From Candidatus Puniceispirillum sp. (lineage in GTDB: Bacteria; Pseudomonadota; Alphaproteobacteria; Puniceispirillales; Puniceispirillaceae), in the NCBI GenBank assembly GCA_016778895.1, contig JADHOR010000010.1, positions 1-61,513 of the forward strand: a DNA stretch of 61,513 nucleotides. The letters are read 5' to 3'. This document shows, piece after piece, positions 1 through 8,906 of this stretch. Numbering within the stretch: position 1 is the first letter of the stretch; each line of letters begins with the position of its first letter. The translations under genes and the position numbers were made by a program. Below the pieces are notes generated by a model, which saw only the letters and a program-made list of their open reading frames with translations, was not told the origin of the DNA and ran no database searches.

Positions 1-948
1 CTTGAGCTTGAGGCGGCAATTGATGAAAACCGTGTTTGTGGAGGAATGGTCCGCGCGCATGATGAATGGCTGAATGAGCCACATGGCAAAATCATCGCTG
101 CAAAGCCAACCGTTGAAATTATCAAGATTGGTGATAGTGAGCCAGAGCCGATGCCAGCGGGCAAGCGCCCTTTGTCGGGGATTAAGGCGCTTGATCTGAC
201 ACGAATTCTAGCGGGGCCAATTACTGGACGGACGCTGGCTGAACATGGGGCTGATGTTTTGATGGTTTCGGCACCGCATCTGCCACAGGTCTGGTCATAT
301 GTTGGTGATACAAGTCATGGCAAGCGCAGCTGTTTCCTGGATTTGCGGAATGATGGCGACAAAGACACGCTGCTGGATCTGGTGAAAGGCGCCGATGTGT
401 TCTCGCAAGGCTATCGCCCCCATACCATTGAGCAATTGGGCTTTGGTCCAGAAAAGCTTGCCGAAAAACGCCCCGGCCTTATATATGTGTCAATCAGCTG
501 CTATGGGGCGGACGGGCCCTTCAGCCACCGAGCTGGTTGGGAACAGATCGCGCAGATTATGACAGGCATTGCAGCAGAAGAGCTTCAAACGTCATCAAGT
601 TACCAGCCAAATATGTTACCGGCGGCGGCGAATGATTATATCACCGGTTATCTTGGCGCTTATGGCGCGTTATTGGCGCTTGGACGGCGCGCGCGTGAAG
701 GTGGCAGCTATCACGTGCGGGTGTCATTATGCCAAACGGCAATGATGATTTATGCACAAGGCAAAATGGATAATTTGCCGCATGATCTGGGTCTAGATCT
801 CGCTGAGATTGATGCGCTCTCTGTCGAAACAGATTGCCATATTGGCCGGACAAAACATCTACGGCCTCTGCTCAACTTGTCAGAGACTGCGCCGCATTGG
901 GTGCTGCCAACGCCGAAGCTTGGTGCTAGCAAGCCAATATGGCAATGA
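1..948 (+). CDS. CaiB/BaiF family CoA-transferase (5' end outside window)
   Basis: Class III CoA-transferases move CoA between a carboxylic acid and an acyl-CoA. The reading frame is open to the left edge with no stop, so the gene starts outside the window. The ATG at position 46 is internal. From about residue 58 of the visible part the typical family domain appears: GIKALDLTRILAGPITGRTL, then a KRSCFLDLRN block, LIYVSISCYG, and the catalytic-Asp region ANDYITGYLGAYGALLALGR. The protein ends in a PKLGASKPIW tail like those of two-part family members of about 450-480 residues, so the 3' end looks intact. The next gene is on the opposite strand and ends 50 bases away. Substrate unknown. Confidence 0.85.
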   Translation, partial: LELEAAIDENRVCGGMVRAHDEWLNEPHGKIIAAKPTVEIIKIGDSEPEPMPAGKRPLSGIKALDLTRILAGPITGRTLAEHGADVLMVSAPHLPQVWSYVGDTSHGKRSCFLDLRNDGDKDTLLDLVKGADVFSQGYRPHTIEQLGFGPEKLAEKRPGLIYVSISCYGADGPFSHRAGWEQIAQIMTGIAAEELQTSSSYQPNMLPAAANDYITGYLGAYGALLALGRRAREGGSYHVRVSLCQTAMMIYAQGKMDNLPHDLGLDLAEIDALSVETDCHIGRTKHLRPLLNLSETAPHWVLPTPKLGASKPIWQ

Positions 949-998
949 TGCAAGTGGTATTTGCGCCCTAAAAGCGGTGAGCGAAAAGGGTTGGAATC

Positions 999-2612
999 TC
1001 AGAGCTCACGAAGCGCGTTGAACTGATCGACATAGCCGCTGGCGTCAATCTTGACCCCGATTACGGTTGTTTCGTTGCTTTTTAACGCATGGTCAATAGC
1101 CTTGACAAGGCCGTCCTCAGTGTCAACATTCGTGCCGTTTGCGCCAAAACCGCGGGCAAGATGTTCCCAGTCAATCCCGCCAATATGAACGCCGTAAGGA
1201 TCAATGCCTTTGATGCTTTGTTTGGTGCGTATCAGGCCAACCTCGCCATCGTCAAACACCAGAATGATGATCGGCATTTTTTCGCGGACGGATGTCTGGA
1301 TATCAGCAACAGCCATCAGCATGCCGCCATCACCGGTGAAAGCCACCACCGGACGGTCGGGGTGGGCCAAACGGGCGGCCAATGCCCCGGGGATCGCAAA
1401 CCCCATCGAGCCAAGGCCGTTTGATGTCAGAAATTCACGCGCCCCATAGCTTTGCCATTTCTGCACAACCAGCAACCGGCTTGCACCGGCGTCACAGGTG
1501 GCAATCGTATCCCGCGGCATGATCTCGCGAACGCGCTCGACCACCCATTGCGGTGAGAGGCCAGTTGCGGGCGTGTCCAATGCCTTATGGACACGATCAC
1601 GAAATTCTTTGGCGGCTTCAAAACCCCAGCCTGATCCTTGTGGAACCGCCGTGCGCACTTCGGTCATTAAAGCGTCAAGGTTGCCGATTACTTCTTCGTT
1701 GCAGGCAACCAGTCCGTCCAATGATGGGTGATTGGCAAATGAGAGAACTTTTGTTGCATAGGGCCAGCCCTTTGGCTGTAACTCAACTGCGTCTAGACCA
1801 ATGGTGATGATTAAGTCCGCTTTTGAAACCAAATCACGTTCGATCAAGCCGCCGATGATGCAGCCTGCCCGCAGCGGGTGATCTTCGGGGATCGCGCCTT
1901 TGCATTTTGATGTGGTCAGAACAGGCGCCCCAAGATGTTCCGCCAGCGCAACCATTGCCGGACAAGCACGATCCCACAAAGCGCCCAGCCCAACCAACAG
2001 CACCGGCCGATCGGCGGCCTTGATCATCGCAACCGCATCATCCAATCCGCGCGGATCAGGCTTTGGGTGATAATAATTTGGCATAAGGTCTGGCAGGTTT
2101 GGCGCGGTCCCAGCAGCTTTTTTTGTTTCACTCTGCGGCAAATCAAAATGAACCGGACCGGGTGCATAGCCGGTGGCAATTCTTATGGCACGCCGCAATT
2201 GCTGTTTAATCACAGAGGCGTCAATGGCGGTTGACCATTTAACAATTGGCTGCAGCACGGCCTGATGGTCGAGACGTTGGCGAATACCAATTGCCTGTTC
2301 GGGTGCGGAATAACGATCGGTAATTGCGATAAGCGGTGCACGGTCTAAAAAGGCGTGAGCAATGCCATTTACCATATTTGTTGCGCCTGGCCCGCGGGTT
2401 GACAGGCACACGCCCGGACTGCCGGTAATTTCGCCCCATGTCGCTGCCAGCATGGCGCCAGCGACTTCCTGCTTCATAAGAATGAAACGCATCCCATTAG
2501 CTTTAGCAGCGTCCATTAACTCGACTGACTCACCACCTGGATGCCCCACAATAAATGGCGTTCCCATCTCTTTAAAAGCTGCTGCCATCTCTTCAACTGT
2601 TGTCGTTGTCAT
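999..2612 (-). CDS. Thiamine-diphosphate-dependent enzyme, acetolactate-synthase-like catalytic subunit
   Basis: About 537 residues with the three-domain layout of the acetolactate synthase / benzoylformate decarboxylase superfamily. The N-terminal pyrimidine-binding domain carries the activating glutamate (LMKQEVAGAM, about Glu49) and the RGPGATN loop. The C-terminal domain has the TPP/Mg motif FTGDGG and a downstream acidic segment. It should act on a 2-oxo acid by decarboxylation or ligation. I chose the ATG at 2612, with AAGGG 12 bases upstream. An in-frame ATG at 2639 has AGG abutting it, too close to serve. No regulatory (ACT) subunit gene is adjacent, which argues against a biosynthetic AHAS. 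The substrate cannot be read from sequence. Confidence 0.75.
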   Translation of the reverse strand: MTTTTVEEMAAAFKEMGTPFIVGHPGGESVELMDAAKANGMRFILMKQEVAGAMLAATWGEITGSPGVCLSTRGPGATNMVNGIAHAFLDRAPLIAITDRYSAPEQAIGIRQRLDHQAVLQPIVKWSTAIDASVIKQQLRRAIRIATGYAPGPVHFDLPQSETKKAAGTAPNLPDLMPNYYHPKPDPRGLDDAVAMIKAADRPVLLVGLGALWDRACPAMVALAEHLGAPVLTTSKCKGAIPEDHPLRAGCIIGGLIERDLVSKADLIITIGLDAVELQPKGWPYATKVLSFANHPSLDGLVACNEEVIGNLDALMTEVRTAVPQGSGWGFEAAKEFRDRVHKALDTPATGLSPQWVVERVREIMPRDTIATCDAGASRLLVVQKWQSYGAREFLTSNGLGSMGFAIPGALAARLAHPDRPVVAFTGDGGMLMAVADIQTSVREKMPIIILVFDDGEVGLIRTKQSIKGIDPYGVHIGGIDWEHLARGFGANGTNVDTEDGLVKAIDHALKSNETTVIGVKIDASGYVDQFNALREL

Positions 2613-2738
2613 ACTGTATATCGACCCTTGTGAAATCATCCTGAACGTTGCGTTTAGTGAACTAAAAATCGCCTAGTTTGTCACTTTATGATTTCGGGTT
2701 AGTGGCTAATTCTTGGCCTTAGATTTAACTTCATATCT

Positions 2739-2779
2739 CAAAAAAGAGCCATGCTTGCTTCTGGCAAACATGGCTCTTT
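2739..2779 (-). terminator. Rho-independent terminator of the first tct operon
   Basis: On the minus strand, directly after the tctA stop, 11-base arms (AAAGAGCCATG / CATGGCTCTTT) are separated by 15 bases that can pair further (TTGC with GCAA). A run of T follows. This is a clean intrinsic terminator in the right orientation and place. Confidence 0.85.
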
Positions 2780-2813
2780 GTATCATTTTGCAATAGCTAT
2801 GAGGCGATTAGCG

Positions 2814-4400
2814 TCACGACTGAATTGTTGGTTTCTTTTTGTGGGAGATTGTTGAGTAAGCACGGAATCCAACAACCAAAGCTCCAATAATCAGGAATAT
2901 TGGTGCATAGGAAAACTTACCCATGTACTCAAATTTAAAGAAAACCATCAAGCCGCTATTTGATATGATCATCGACTGTCTGAAGGCTTCTTCCATGCTT
3001 GAAGTTAGAACGAAGGCAATAATGAACGCCGCTGCTGAGAAATTTGTGCGCCGCATACCATAGCCAATAACACCAAATAAAATGGCAAAACCAACATCCC
3101 AGATCGACGCACGCGATGAATAGCTTGCTGCTAGTGAGATCATGAAGATAACGGGATAGAGGTATTGAGTTGGTAAAAGCGCAATCGCTTTGCCGATTAG
3201 AGGCGCTGCGAAATAGCCAATGATCGCGTAGGCCGCAATCCCGACAAGGCCAGCGGCAAAAATACCAAAGATAAATTCGCGTGGGCTCATCAGTTGCCCG
3301 GCCACAAATAAGGGTGGCTCAGTGGCAAAGATTTGTGGGCCAACCTGCAAACCATTCACTAGGAACATACCTATCAAAACTGCTGCGATAGTTGAACCTG
3401 GGATTCCCAAAGTCAGCAGTGGGATCATTGATGGGCCGGAAACAGCATTGTTAGCTGATTCCGGTGCCGCAATGCCTTCAACGATACCAGTCCCCCATTC
3501 GTTTTGGTTCTTTGCGCGTCTTTTTTCTTCGCCATATGCAACAAAACAAGCAACTGATGAGCCGAGGCCTGGCATCATGCCAATCAGTGATCCATAGATC
3601 GACGAACGGAACATCAAAGGGAAACACCGCTTGAACTCAGGCCATGTAAAGTAATGCGCTGTTGGGTCATCAAGTTTGCTTCTATCGAGGTCCACCATCT
3701 TCACCTTAGCGGCCTTTTCTGCCTGAATGATAACCTCTGAAATAACAAACACACCAATCAACAATGGGACCAAGGCCATCCCTGATTCGAGTTCATCAAT
3801 GCCCATTGTCATCTTGAACTGCCCAGTTATGGTGTCTTCGCCGATGAGCGCAATCACGGCGCCAAACAAGGTCGAAATAATGCCCTTTATGATGCTGTCA
3901 CTTACCACGGACCCAATAACAACAAAGGCCATAAGATAAATGGCAAAATTTTCAGGTGGGCCAAACTGCTTGGTGAAGGCAGCAATAGATACAGCGCCAA
4001 AAATCAAAATGATTTCACCAAAATAATCACCATACGCAGATGCAATAGTAGCTGTTTTTAAAGCTTTGCCGGCACGTCCAGATTGCGTCATGGGGTAGCC
4101 ATCTTGCATGGTTGCGGCCGAGGCTGCTGTACCTGGTGTATTAAACAGGATCGCTGCAATTGAGCCACCATATCGCCCTGATTTACCGATTACATAAAGA
4201 AATGCAAGTCCAGCCAGTCCGCCAATTTCATCGTTATATGCTATAAGAATAGGGAGCATCATTGCGATGGCAGCTGCTGCAGTGAGGCCAGGTAGTGCGC
4301 CAAAAACGATGCCCACAAATGCAGCAAGGAAAACGAACCAAATGGCATATGGATCGCTAAAAAGTGTGGCGAAGCCGCCTAAAATATCTGCGAATACCAT
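2814..4400 (-). CDS. tctA: Tripartite tricarboxylate transporter, large membrane subunit TctA
   Basis: This is the 528-residue large permease of a TTT secondary transporter, which imports carboxylates together with TctB and a periplasmic binding protein. The N-terminal family signature FGALPGLTAAAAIAMMLPI is present, a second GMMPGLGSSVACFVAYG repeat lies mid-protein, and there are about twelve hydrophobic segments. Length is normal for the family (about 500 residues). It lies 6 bases after tctB and is last in tctC-tctB-tctA. GGAG lies 11 bases before the ATG. The gene is visibly more AT-rich than the catabolic operons: a 60-base sample from 3721 counts 26 G/C. The substrate is not readable from TctA. 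Confidence 0.93.
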   Translation of the reverse strand: MVFADILGGFATLFSDPYAIWFVFLAAFVGIVFGALPGLTAAAAIAMMLPILIAYNDEIGGLAGLAFLYVIGKSGRYGGSIAAILFNTPGTAASAATMQDGYPMTQSGRAGKALKTATIASAYGDYFGEIILIFGAVSIAAFTKQFGPPENFAIYLMAFVVIGSVVSDSIIKGIISTLFGAVIALIGEDTITGQFKMTMGIDELESGMALVPLLIGVFVISEVIIQAEKAAKVKMVDLDRSKLDDPTAHYFTWPEFKRCFPLMFRSSIYGSLIGMMPGLGSSVACFVAYGEEKRRAKNQNEWGTGIVEGIAAPESANNAVSGPSMIPLLTLGIPGSTIAAVLIGMFLVNGLQVGPQIFATEPPLFVAGQLMSPREFIFGIFAAGLVGIAAYAIIGYFAAPLIGKAIALLPTQYLYPVIFMISLAASYSSRASIWDVGFAILFGVIGYGMRRTNFSAAAFIIAFVLTSSMEEAFRQSMIISNSGLMVFFKFEYMGKFSYAPIFLIIGALVVGFRAYSTISHKKKPTIQS

Positions 4401-4406
4401 TTAGGG

Positions 4407-4913
4407 TCAATCTCCACTGATTAAATTTGTGTAAGGTCGAAGGTCAATGAGAACGCCTTTTGGATCGTTCAATCGCATGACCCCCATAAAGAGCCATTGC
4501 AACACGATTGCCATAATCACAGCGCCCGTGATTACTTTAATTTTATCTTTTACGCCAAAGGCTGTTAAGGTGCAGATGTACCCCGCTAAAATCGCTACAA
4601 AATAGCCAAACAGCCAAAAAATCAGTACGAACAAAGCTCCACATCCAACAACGAGTGCAATTCGCGGCAGGTTGCTATCAAGAAAGCCATAGCCTGCCTT
4701 GAGGTTGCCAACCTTGCCTCGAAATGCTCGAAGCGCAAGCCAAAGGCCCCCAAGGGTGAGTCCAATAGCCAATGCCATTGGCATGGATTGTGGGCCTATT
4801 GCCTCGTTTGAAGACCGGATTGTTGTTGCTTGATAAATAAAAAAGACACCGATCAGCACCACAACGGCAGCGACACCATATTCGAGTTTTTTCTTATAGA
4901 GCGTTTGATCCAT
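4407..4913 (-). CDS. tctB: Tripartite tricarboxylate transporter, small membrane subunit TctB
   Basis: A small TTT membrane subunit of about 168 residues. It has four hydrophobic segments (starting YGVAAVVVLIGVFFIYQA), a short loop with the IGPQSMPMALAIGL segment typical of TctB, and a final helix near RLNDPKGVLIDLRP. An upstream ATG at 4967 has no ribosome site, whereas the ATG at 4913 follows GAGGA at a normal distance, so I use 4913. It is separated from tctC by a strong hairpin and followed 6 bases later by tctA. Confidence 0.88.
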   Translation of the reverse strand: MDQTLYKKKLEYGVAAVVVLIGVFFIYQATTIRSSNEAIGPQSMPMALAIGLTLGGLWLALRAFRGKVGNLKAGYGFLDSNLPRIALVVGCGALFVLIFWLFGYFVAILAGYICTLTAFGVKDKIKVITGAVIMAIVLQWLFMGVMRLNDPKGVLIDLRPYTNLISGD

Positions 4914-4969
4914 TGGTTCCTCAATTTCAAACCGTTTTTCTGCATAAATAAAAAATTTATTAAACAAAT

Positions 4970-4994
4970 AGGGGCAAGTTTAAAACTTGCCCCT
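4970..4994 (-). terminator. Intercistronic hairpin between tctC and tctB
   Basis: A perfect 25-base inverted repeat (12-base arms AGGGGCAAGTTT and its complement around one base). It sits just after the tctC stop on the minus strand and is followed by an AT-rich stretch. It probably acts as a leaky terminator or 3' stabiliser that makes the binding protein more abundant than the membrane subunits. The placement is seen; the role is inferred. Confidence 0.7.
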
Positions 4995-5016
4995 GAATGA
5001 TTTTGAATAAGTCAGC

Positions 5017-6000
5017 TTATTGATTTGCTACGAGCTTTTCCATAATTGGGGTCATCGTCTCGTACATCACATTTTGAGCCTTAACAGCGGTTGCCGCATC
5101 AATGTAGAAAGCGCCAAGATTATTCTTCTTCATGAAGCTTTTAAAGCCTTTGATACCCGCGACATGTTCAATGGCAGCACCAACTTTTTCTTTAACTTCA
5201 TCAGAAACTCCTTTTGGAGCAAAAAGGCAGAACAGACCGGTAAAGTCAGCCCCTTTCATCCCTTGCTCTGCAAAAGTTGGCAGATCAGGCATGGTTGGGT
5301 CGCGCTCTGCGCCAGCGGTTGCCAATGGACGAATTGTATCCTCAAAACCTGCAATGGTGTTATTACCACCAAAAACTGCCTCAACTGATTGAGAAACAAT
5401 TGCGGCACGCGCTTTTGATCCACCTTTAAATGGAACCATCTTGTGAGGGATTCCGTATGTATCAAAGAATGTCGTACCGATGCCCGAATGCATGGTAGTT
5501 GCGCCAGATGTACCCCAAGTAATAGTTTTGCCTGAAGCTTTTGCATTAGCAATGAACTCAGCCATAGTTTTTGATGGGCTTGAGGTGTGCACCTGCATTG
5601 AAGTTACCAGCTGAGACATACAGCCCAGGTTAACCCAATCGTCTTTCACGCTGTAGGGCTTATCTTTTCCCTTGGCCAATTCACCAACAATAAAGGTGCC
5701 GATGTTGATCATATAAAGTGTGTGACCGTCTGCTTTTTCACCAAGAACTTGTTTTGCACCTTTTTGTCCAGATGCGCCTGGCACGTTGACGATGTAGGCA
5801 GGCTGCCCACCCATGCTTTTAGCTTCATGCAGGTATGATGCAAAGCCACGTGATGTGGTATCAGTTCCGCCACCAGCGGAGAAACCAACAACGATTTTTA
5901 CTGGCTTTGATGGGTAAGAACCGTGCCCTCCTGCAATTGCCGAACCAGAGGCGAGCGTTAACGCCGCTGCGCTAAGGGCGACTGTTTTCAAAATTCTCAT
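5017..6000 (-). CDS. tctC: Tripartite tricarboxylate transporter, periplasmic binding protein TctC
   Basis: A 327-residue binding protein of the TctC/Bug family. A signal peptide (MRIL..., cleavage likely after AIA near residue 23) is followed by YPSKPVKIVVGFSAGGGTDT, the ligand-loop start typical of the family. Later come VPGASGQKGAKQ and ITWGTSGATTMHSG. It binds a carboxylate and delivers it to TctAB. CGGAGGAATAA precedes the ATG, a very strong ribosome site. It is first in the operon and followed by a hairpin. Ligand unknown; the neighbouring TPP enzyme would fit a 2-oxo or hydroxy acid, but that is speculation. Confidence 0.92.
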   Translation of the reverse strand: MRILKTVALSAAALTLASGSAIAGGHGSYPSKPVKIVVGFSAGGGTDTTSRGFASYLHEAKSMGGQPAYIVNVPGASGQKGAKQVLGEKADGHTLYMINIGTFIVGELAKGKDKPYSVKDDWVNLGCMSQLVTSMQVHTSSPSKTMAEFIANAKASGKTITWGTSGATTMHSGIGTTFFDTYGIPHKMVPFKGGSKARAAIVSQSVEAVFGGNNTIAGFEDTIRPLATAGAERDPTMPDLPTFAEQGMKGADFTGLFCLFAPKGVSDEVKEKVGAAIEHVAGIKGFKSFMKKNNLGAFYIDAATAVKAQNVMYETMTPIMEKLVANQ

Positions 6001-6318
6001 TTATTCCTCCGAAAGTTTAATTGAGTTTTTTTGTACAGATATAAGACCACAATTTGTGTCTCTTTGGGCCCTTCATGTCAATCCATTTCTATGAATTCAG
6101 CCAGATTCTTCATAATTATCAATATTTAAAATTTTGCGGCTTACGAGTTCCAAGCTAATACATAAAGGGTTTTTAAATCTTCCAATATAGGCATAATCCA
6201 TCTGACGGATTTGGGTGGGCAGCAGTTTGTTCACGCGTTTTAATCAGGCACCATCGGCAGGCTTTGGTTGGTGGCAGTACCAAGATTTATGCAAATACAA
6301 CCCGAAGGAATTGTTTTT
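6001..6318. other. Divergent intergenic region between tctC and the quinone oxidoreductase gene
   Basis: 318 AT-rich bases with no convincing gene. It must contain the tctCBA promoter (minus strand). A small symmetrical element CACAATTTGTG lies at 6048-6058 and TTGTACAG near 6031-6038; both are possible but unproven operator pieces. I cannot assign -35/-10 boxes with confidence. Confidence 0.5.
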
Positions 6319-7317
6319 ATGGCGAAACCCCCCGAGGAAATGATTTTCATTGGCGTCAGTGAGCCGGGTGGGCCCGATGCCCTTACCTTGCTCAAAGCCC
6401 CTGTTCCACTGCCGGCCGCAGACGAGGTGCTGATCAAGGTTCATGCGGCAGGTGTTAATGGTGCTGATTTGCGGGAACGTCAGGGAAAATATCCGGTTCC
6501 TCCAGGTGCGCCAGATATCATGGGTCTGGAGGTGTCGGGCGAGGTCATCAAAGTTGGAAGATCGTGCCAAACCCTAAAGCCGGGGGATAATGTCTGCGCG
6601 CTGTTAATCGGTGGAGGCTATGCTGAATATGCGGTGGCGCCCGAGGGCCAATGTATGCGTGTTCCAAACGGTGTGCCGGTGATAGATGCGGCTGGCCTAC
6701 CGGAAGTTTTCTGCACTGTATGGACAAATATGATGGATCGCTGCCGGTTGCAGGCCGGTGAGACTGTTCTTGTTCAGGGCGGTACCAGCGGGATTGGCTT
6801 TGCCGCGATTAAGATTGCCAAGGCATTTGGTGCGTCTGTGTTTGCTACTGCGCGTACGGCGGCAAAATGTGAGGCGATTCGTCGTTTTGGTGCTGATGCG
6901 GCAATTAATTACACGGTTGATGATTTTCACGATGTTGCGCTTGAATTGACGAATGGCCGCGGTGTCGACGTGATTATCGATATTATCGGCGGTGATTATC
7001 TGCCACGAGAGGTTGCGCTGCTTGCCCATGGCGGACGTTTGATGATCATCAATTTGCGTGGGGGAAAAATTGCAGAAGTTGATTTTGGCCATGTTCATAG
7101 CAAGCATCTTACCATAACCGGCGCACGATTGAGGCCACGGTCAATTGCTGAGAAATCGGCTATTTGCCGATCACTGGAGGCGAATGTCTGGCCGTTGTTT
7201 GAGGATCGCACCATTATGCCTGAAACCTATGCGGTATTTCCCTTTAGTGAGGCAGCAGCAGCACACCGCCTGATGGAGTCAAGTGAACATATTGGCAAGG
7301 TTTTGCTGGTGCCGTAA
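6319..7317 (+). CDS. NAD(P)H:quinone oxidoreductase, PIG3 type (MDR superfamily)
   Basis: A medium-chain reductase of about 332 residues that should reduce quinones or reactive enones with NADPH in the cytoplasm. It has the N-terminal GroES-like domain (VLIKVHAAGVNGADLRERQG, then GLEVSGEV) and the Rossmann segment VLVQGGTSGIGFAAIKIAKA with the AxxGxxG-like turn. It lacks the zinc ligands of alcohol dehydrogenases. I use the ATG at 6319 because GAAGGA precedes it by 8-9 bases and because the length then matches the family (325-335). The upstream ATG at 6268 has no ribosome site. It converges on tupA with only 14 bases between stops. Confidence 0.85.
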   Translation: MAKPPEEMIFIGVSEPGGPDALTLLKAPVPLPAADEVLIKVHAAGVNGADLRERQGKYPVPPGAPDIMGLEVSGEVIKVGRSCQTLKPGDNVCALLIGGGYAEYAVAPEGQCMRVPNGVPVIDAAGLPEVFCTVWTNMMDRCRLQAGETVLVQGGTSGIGFAAIKIAKAFGASVFATARTAAKCEAIRRFGADAAINYTVDDFHDVALELTNGRGVDVIIDIIGGDYLPREVALLAHGGRLMIINLRGGKIAEVDFGHVHSKHLTITGARLRPRSIAEKSAICRSLEANVWPLFEDRTIMPETYAVFPFSEAAAAHRLMESSEHIGKVLLVP

Positions 7318-7331
7318 CCGGCTGAAAAGTT

Positions 7332-8138
7332 CTAGTCAGCGTTTGGAAAGAATAACTGCTTACCATTCAAGCGGAACGTCGCAATCGCACTCTGTCCTTT
7401 TTTGGAAATCAGCCAATCAATAAATGCCTGACCCTCTTTAGATTTGACGGTTGGGCATTTTTTCGCACTAACCAGCATGGCCCCATAGAGGTTAAACAAT
7501 TGGTCATCGCCTTCAACCATGATTTTAAAATCGCCCTTGTTGCCATGCGCGCTCCATGAGGCTCGGTCACTCAATGAATAGGCGCCCATTCCAACTGCGG
7601 CATTCAACGTTGCTCCCATACCCGAGCCCGTTTCACGATACCAGTCGCCTGATCCGGCGGTTTGATCAATGTTAGCCACTTTCCACAAGGATTTTTCCTT
7701 GCCATGAGTGCCCGAATCATCACCCCGTGACGCAAATATTGACTTGGAAGTGGCAATTTTTGCCATCGCGCTGGCGATATTCTTGCTGCCGGCAATGCCA
7801 GCTGGATCAGCTGCGGGGCCAATAATCACAAAATCATTATACATGATGTCATAACGCCGCCGAGCATAACCATCGGCAACAAACTTGTCCTCACGCTGGC
7901 GGCTATGAACAAGCAAGACATCACCATCGCAATTCATCGCATTTTTTATTGCCGCACCGGTGCCAACCGCAACAACATTAACGGTAATACCGGTATCAGA
8001 CTTGATCATCGGCAGAAGATAATCATAAAGGCCTGAATTTTTTGTCGATGTGGTGGACTGCACAAGGATTGACATATCGGCCATTGCCGAACTGGCTGCA
8101 AAGATGGTGCTAATTGCGATTAAACCCAAAGTCTGCAT
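7332..8138 (-). CDS. tupA: Tungstate ABC transporter substrate-binding protein TupA
   Basis: A 268-residue periplasmic binding protein. A short signal peptide (residues 1-20, ending SSAMA) is followed by ILVQSTTSTKNSGLYDYLLP, the oxyanion-binding signature of the TupA family rather than ModA. VGTGAAIKNAMNCDGDVLLV and YNDFVIIGP are further family blocks. It should bind tungstate (possibly molybdate) with high affinity. GAGGAA precedes the ATG. The signal peptide n-region lacks the usual Lys/Arg. It is third in the operon, 33 bases after tupC, although most tup operons place it first. Confidence 0.87.
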   Translation of the reverse strand: MQTLGLIAISTIFAASSAMADMSILVQSTTSTKNSGLYDYLLPMIKSDTGITVNVVAVGTGAAIKNAMNCDGDVLLVHSRQREDKFVADGYARRRYDIMYNDFVIIGPAADPAGIAGSKNIASAMAKIATSKSIFASRGDDSGTHGKEKSLWKVANIDQTAGSGDWYRETGSGMGATLNAAVGMGAYSLSDRASWSAHGNKGDFKIMVEGDDQLFNLYGAMLVSAKKCPTVKSKEGQAFIDWLISKKGQSAIATFRLNGKQLFFPNAD

Positions 8139-8171
8139 TTGTTTCCTCTGCCTTTGCTGACATGTTGATGA

Positions 8172-8906
8172 TTATAGAACCAGTTTGCCAGCCAGATAGG
8201 CCCTGGCGGCAGCTGATTTTGGGTTTTTAAAAAATGTGGCGGCCTTACTATGTTCAATCAGTTTTCCGTGATGCAGGAATAGCACATCATCGGCGAGTCG
8301 TTTGGCTTGCCCAACATCATGTGTCACCAGAATGATTTTCGTGCCCCGTTTACTGACTGATTGTAGATTGATTTCGATGGTTTCAATCGAGGCTGGATCA
8401 AGGTTTGACGTTGCTTCATCCAGAAATAATAATGTGGGTTTGGTGATCAGCGCCCGCGCCAGTGCAAGACGCTGTTTCTCGCCGCCAGATAACAGCCGCG
8501 CCGGATGATGGGCAAGATGATCGAGCCTAAGTTGGCGCAGATATTCACCTGAGATAGCGGGGTCATCAATGCCGCGTTGACGGGCAACAAACAGCAGGTT
8601 CGCCAAAACTGTCCTTCGCAGGATGGTCGGTGTTTGAAAGACCAGCGACTGCTGCTTTCTGATCGATGGATTTAGAGGTTTATCAGCATAGAGGATTGCG
8701 CCGCTATCGGGGATTGCAAGGCCGTGCAGACAGCGCATGAAAAGACTTTTTCCGGCGCCATTTGGCCCCATGATTATGCTGATCCCGGCTGATTTGATTG
8801 TACAGGACAGATCATCAATCAGTCGACGGTCATTTAGCGTCAGGGTGATGCTTTGAACGCTGATCGGCATGACGCCTGAATGCTTTTCCCCGGTGTGCTT
8901 AGACAT
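8172..8906 (-). CDS. tupC: Tungstate ABC transporter ATP-binding protein TupC
   Basis: A 244-residue ABC ATPase. Walker A is MGPNGAGKS, the Q-loop is near QSLVFQTP, the signature is LSGGEKQRLALARAL, Walker B is TLLFLDEATSNLD and the switch histidine lies in LVTHDVGQAKR. It energises uptake through TupB. Its start overlaps the end of tupB by 8 bases, indicating translational coupling, and tupA follows after 33 bases. Assignment to tungstate rests on the TupA partner. Confidence 0.88.
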   Translation of the reverse strand: MSKHTGEKHSGVMPISVQSITLTLNDRRLIDDLSCTIKSAGISIIMGPNGAGKSLFMRCLHGLAIPDSGAILYADKPLNPSIRKQQSLVFQTPTILRRTVLANLLFVARQRGIDDPAISGEYLRQLRLDHLAHHPARLLSGGEKQRLALARALITKPTLLFLDEATSNLDPASIETIEINLQSVSKRGTKIILVTHDVGQAKRLADDVLFLHHGKLIEHSKAATFFKNPKSAAARAYLAGKLVL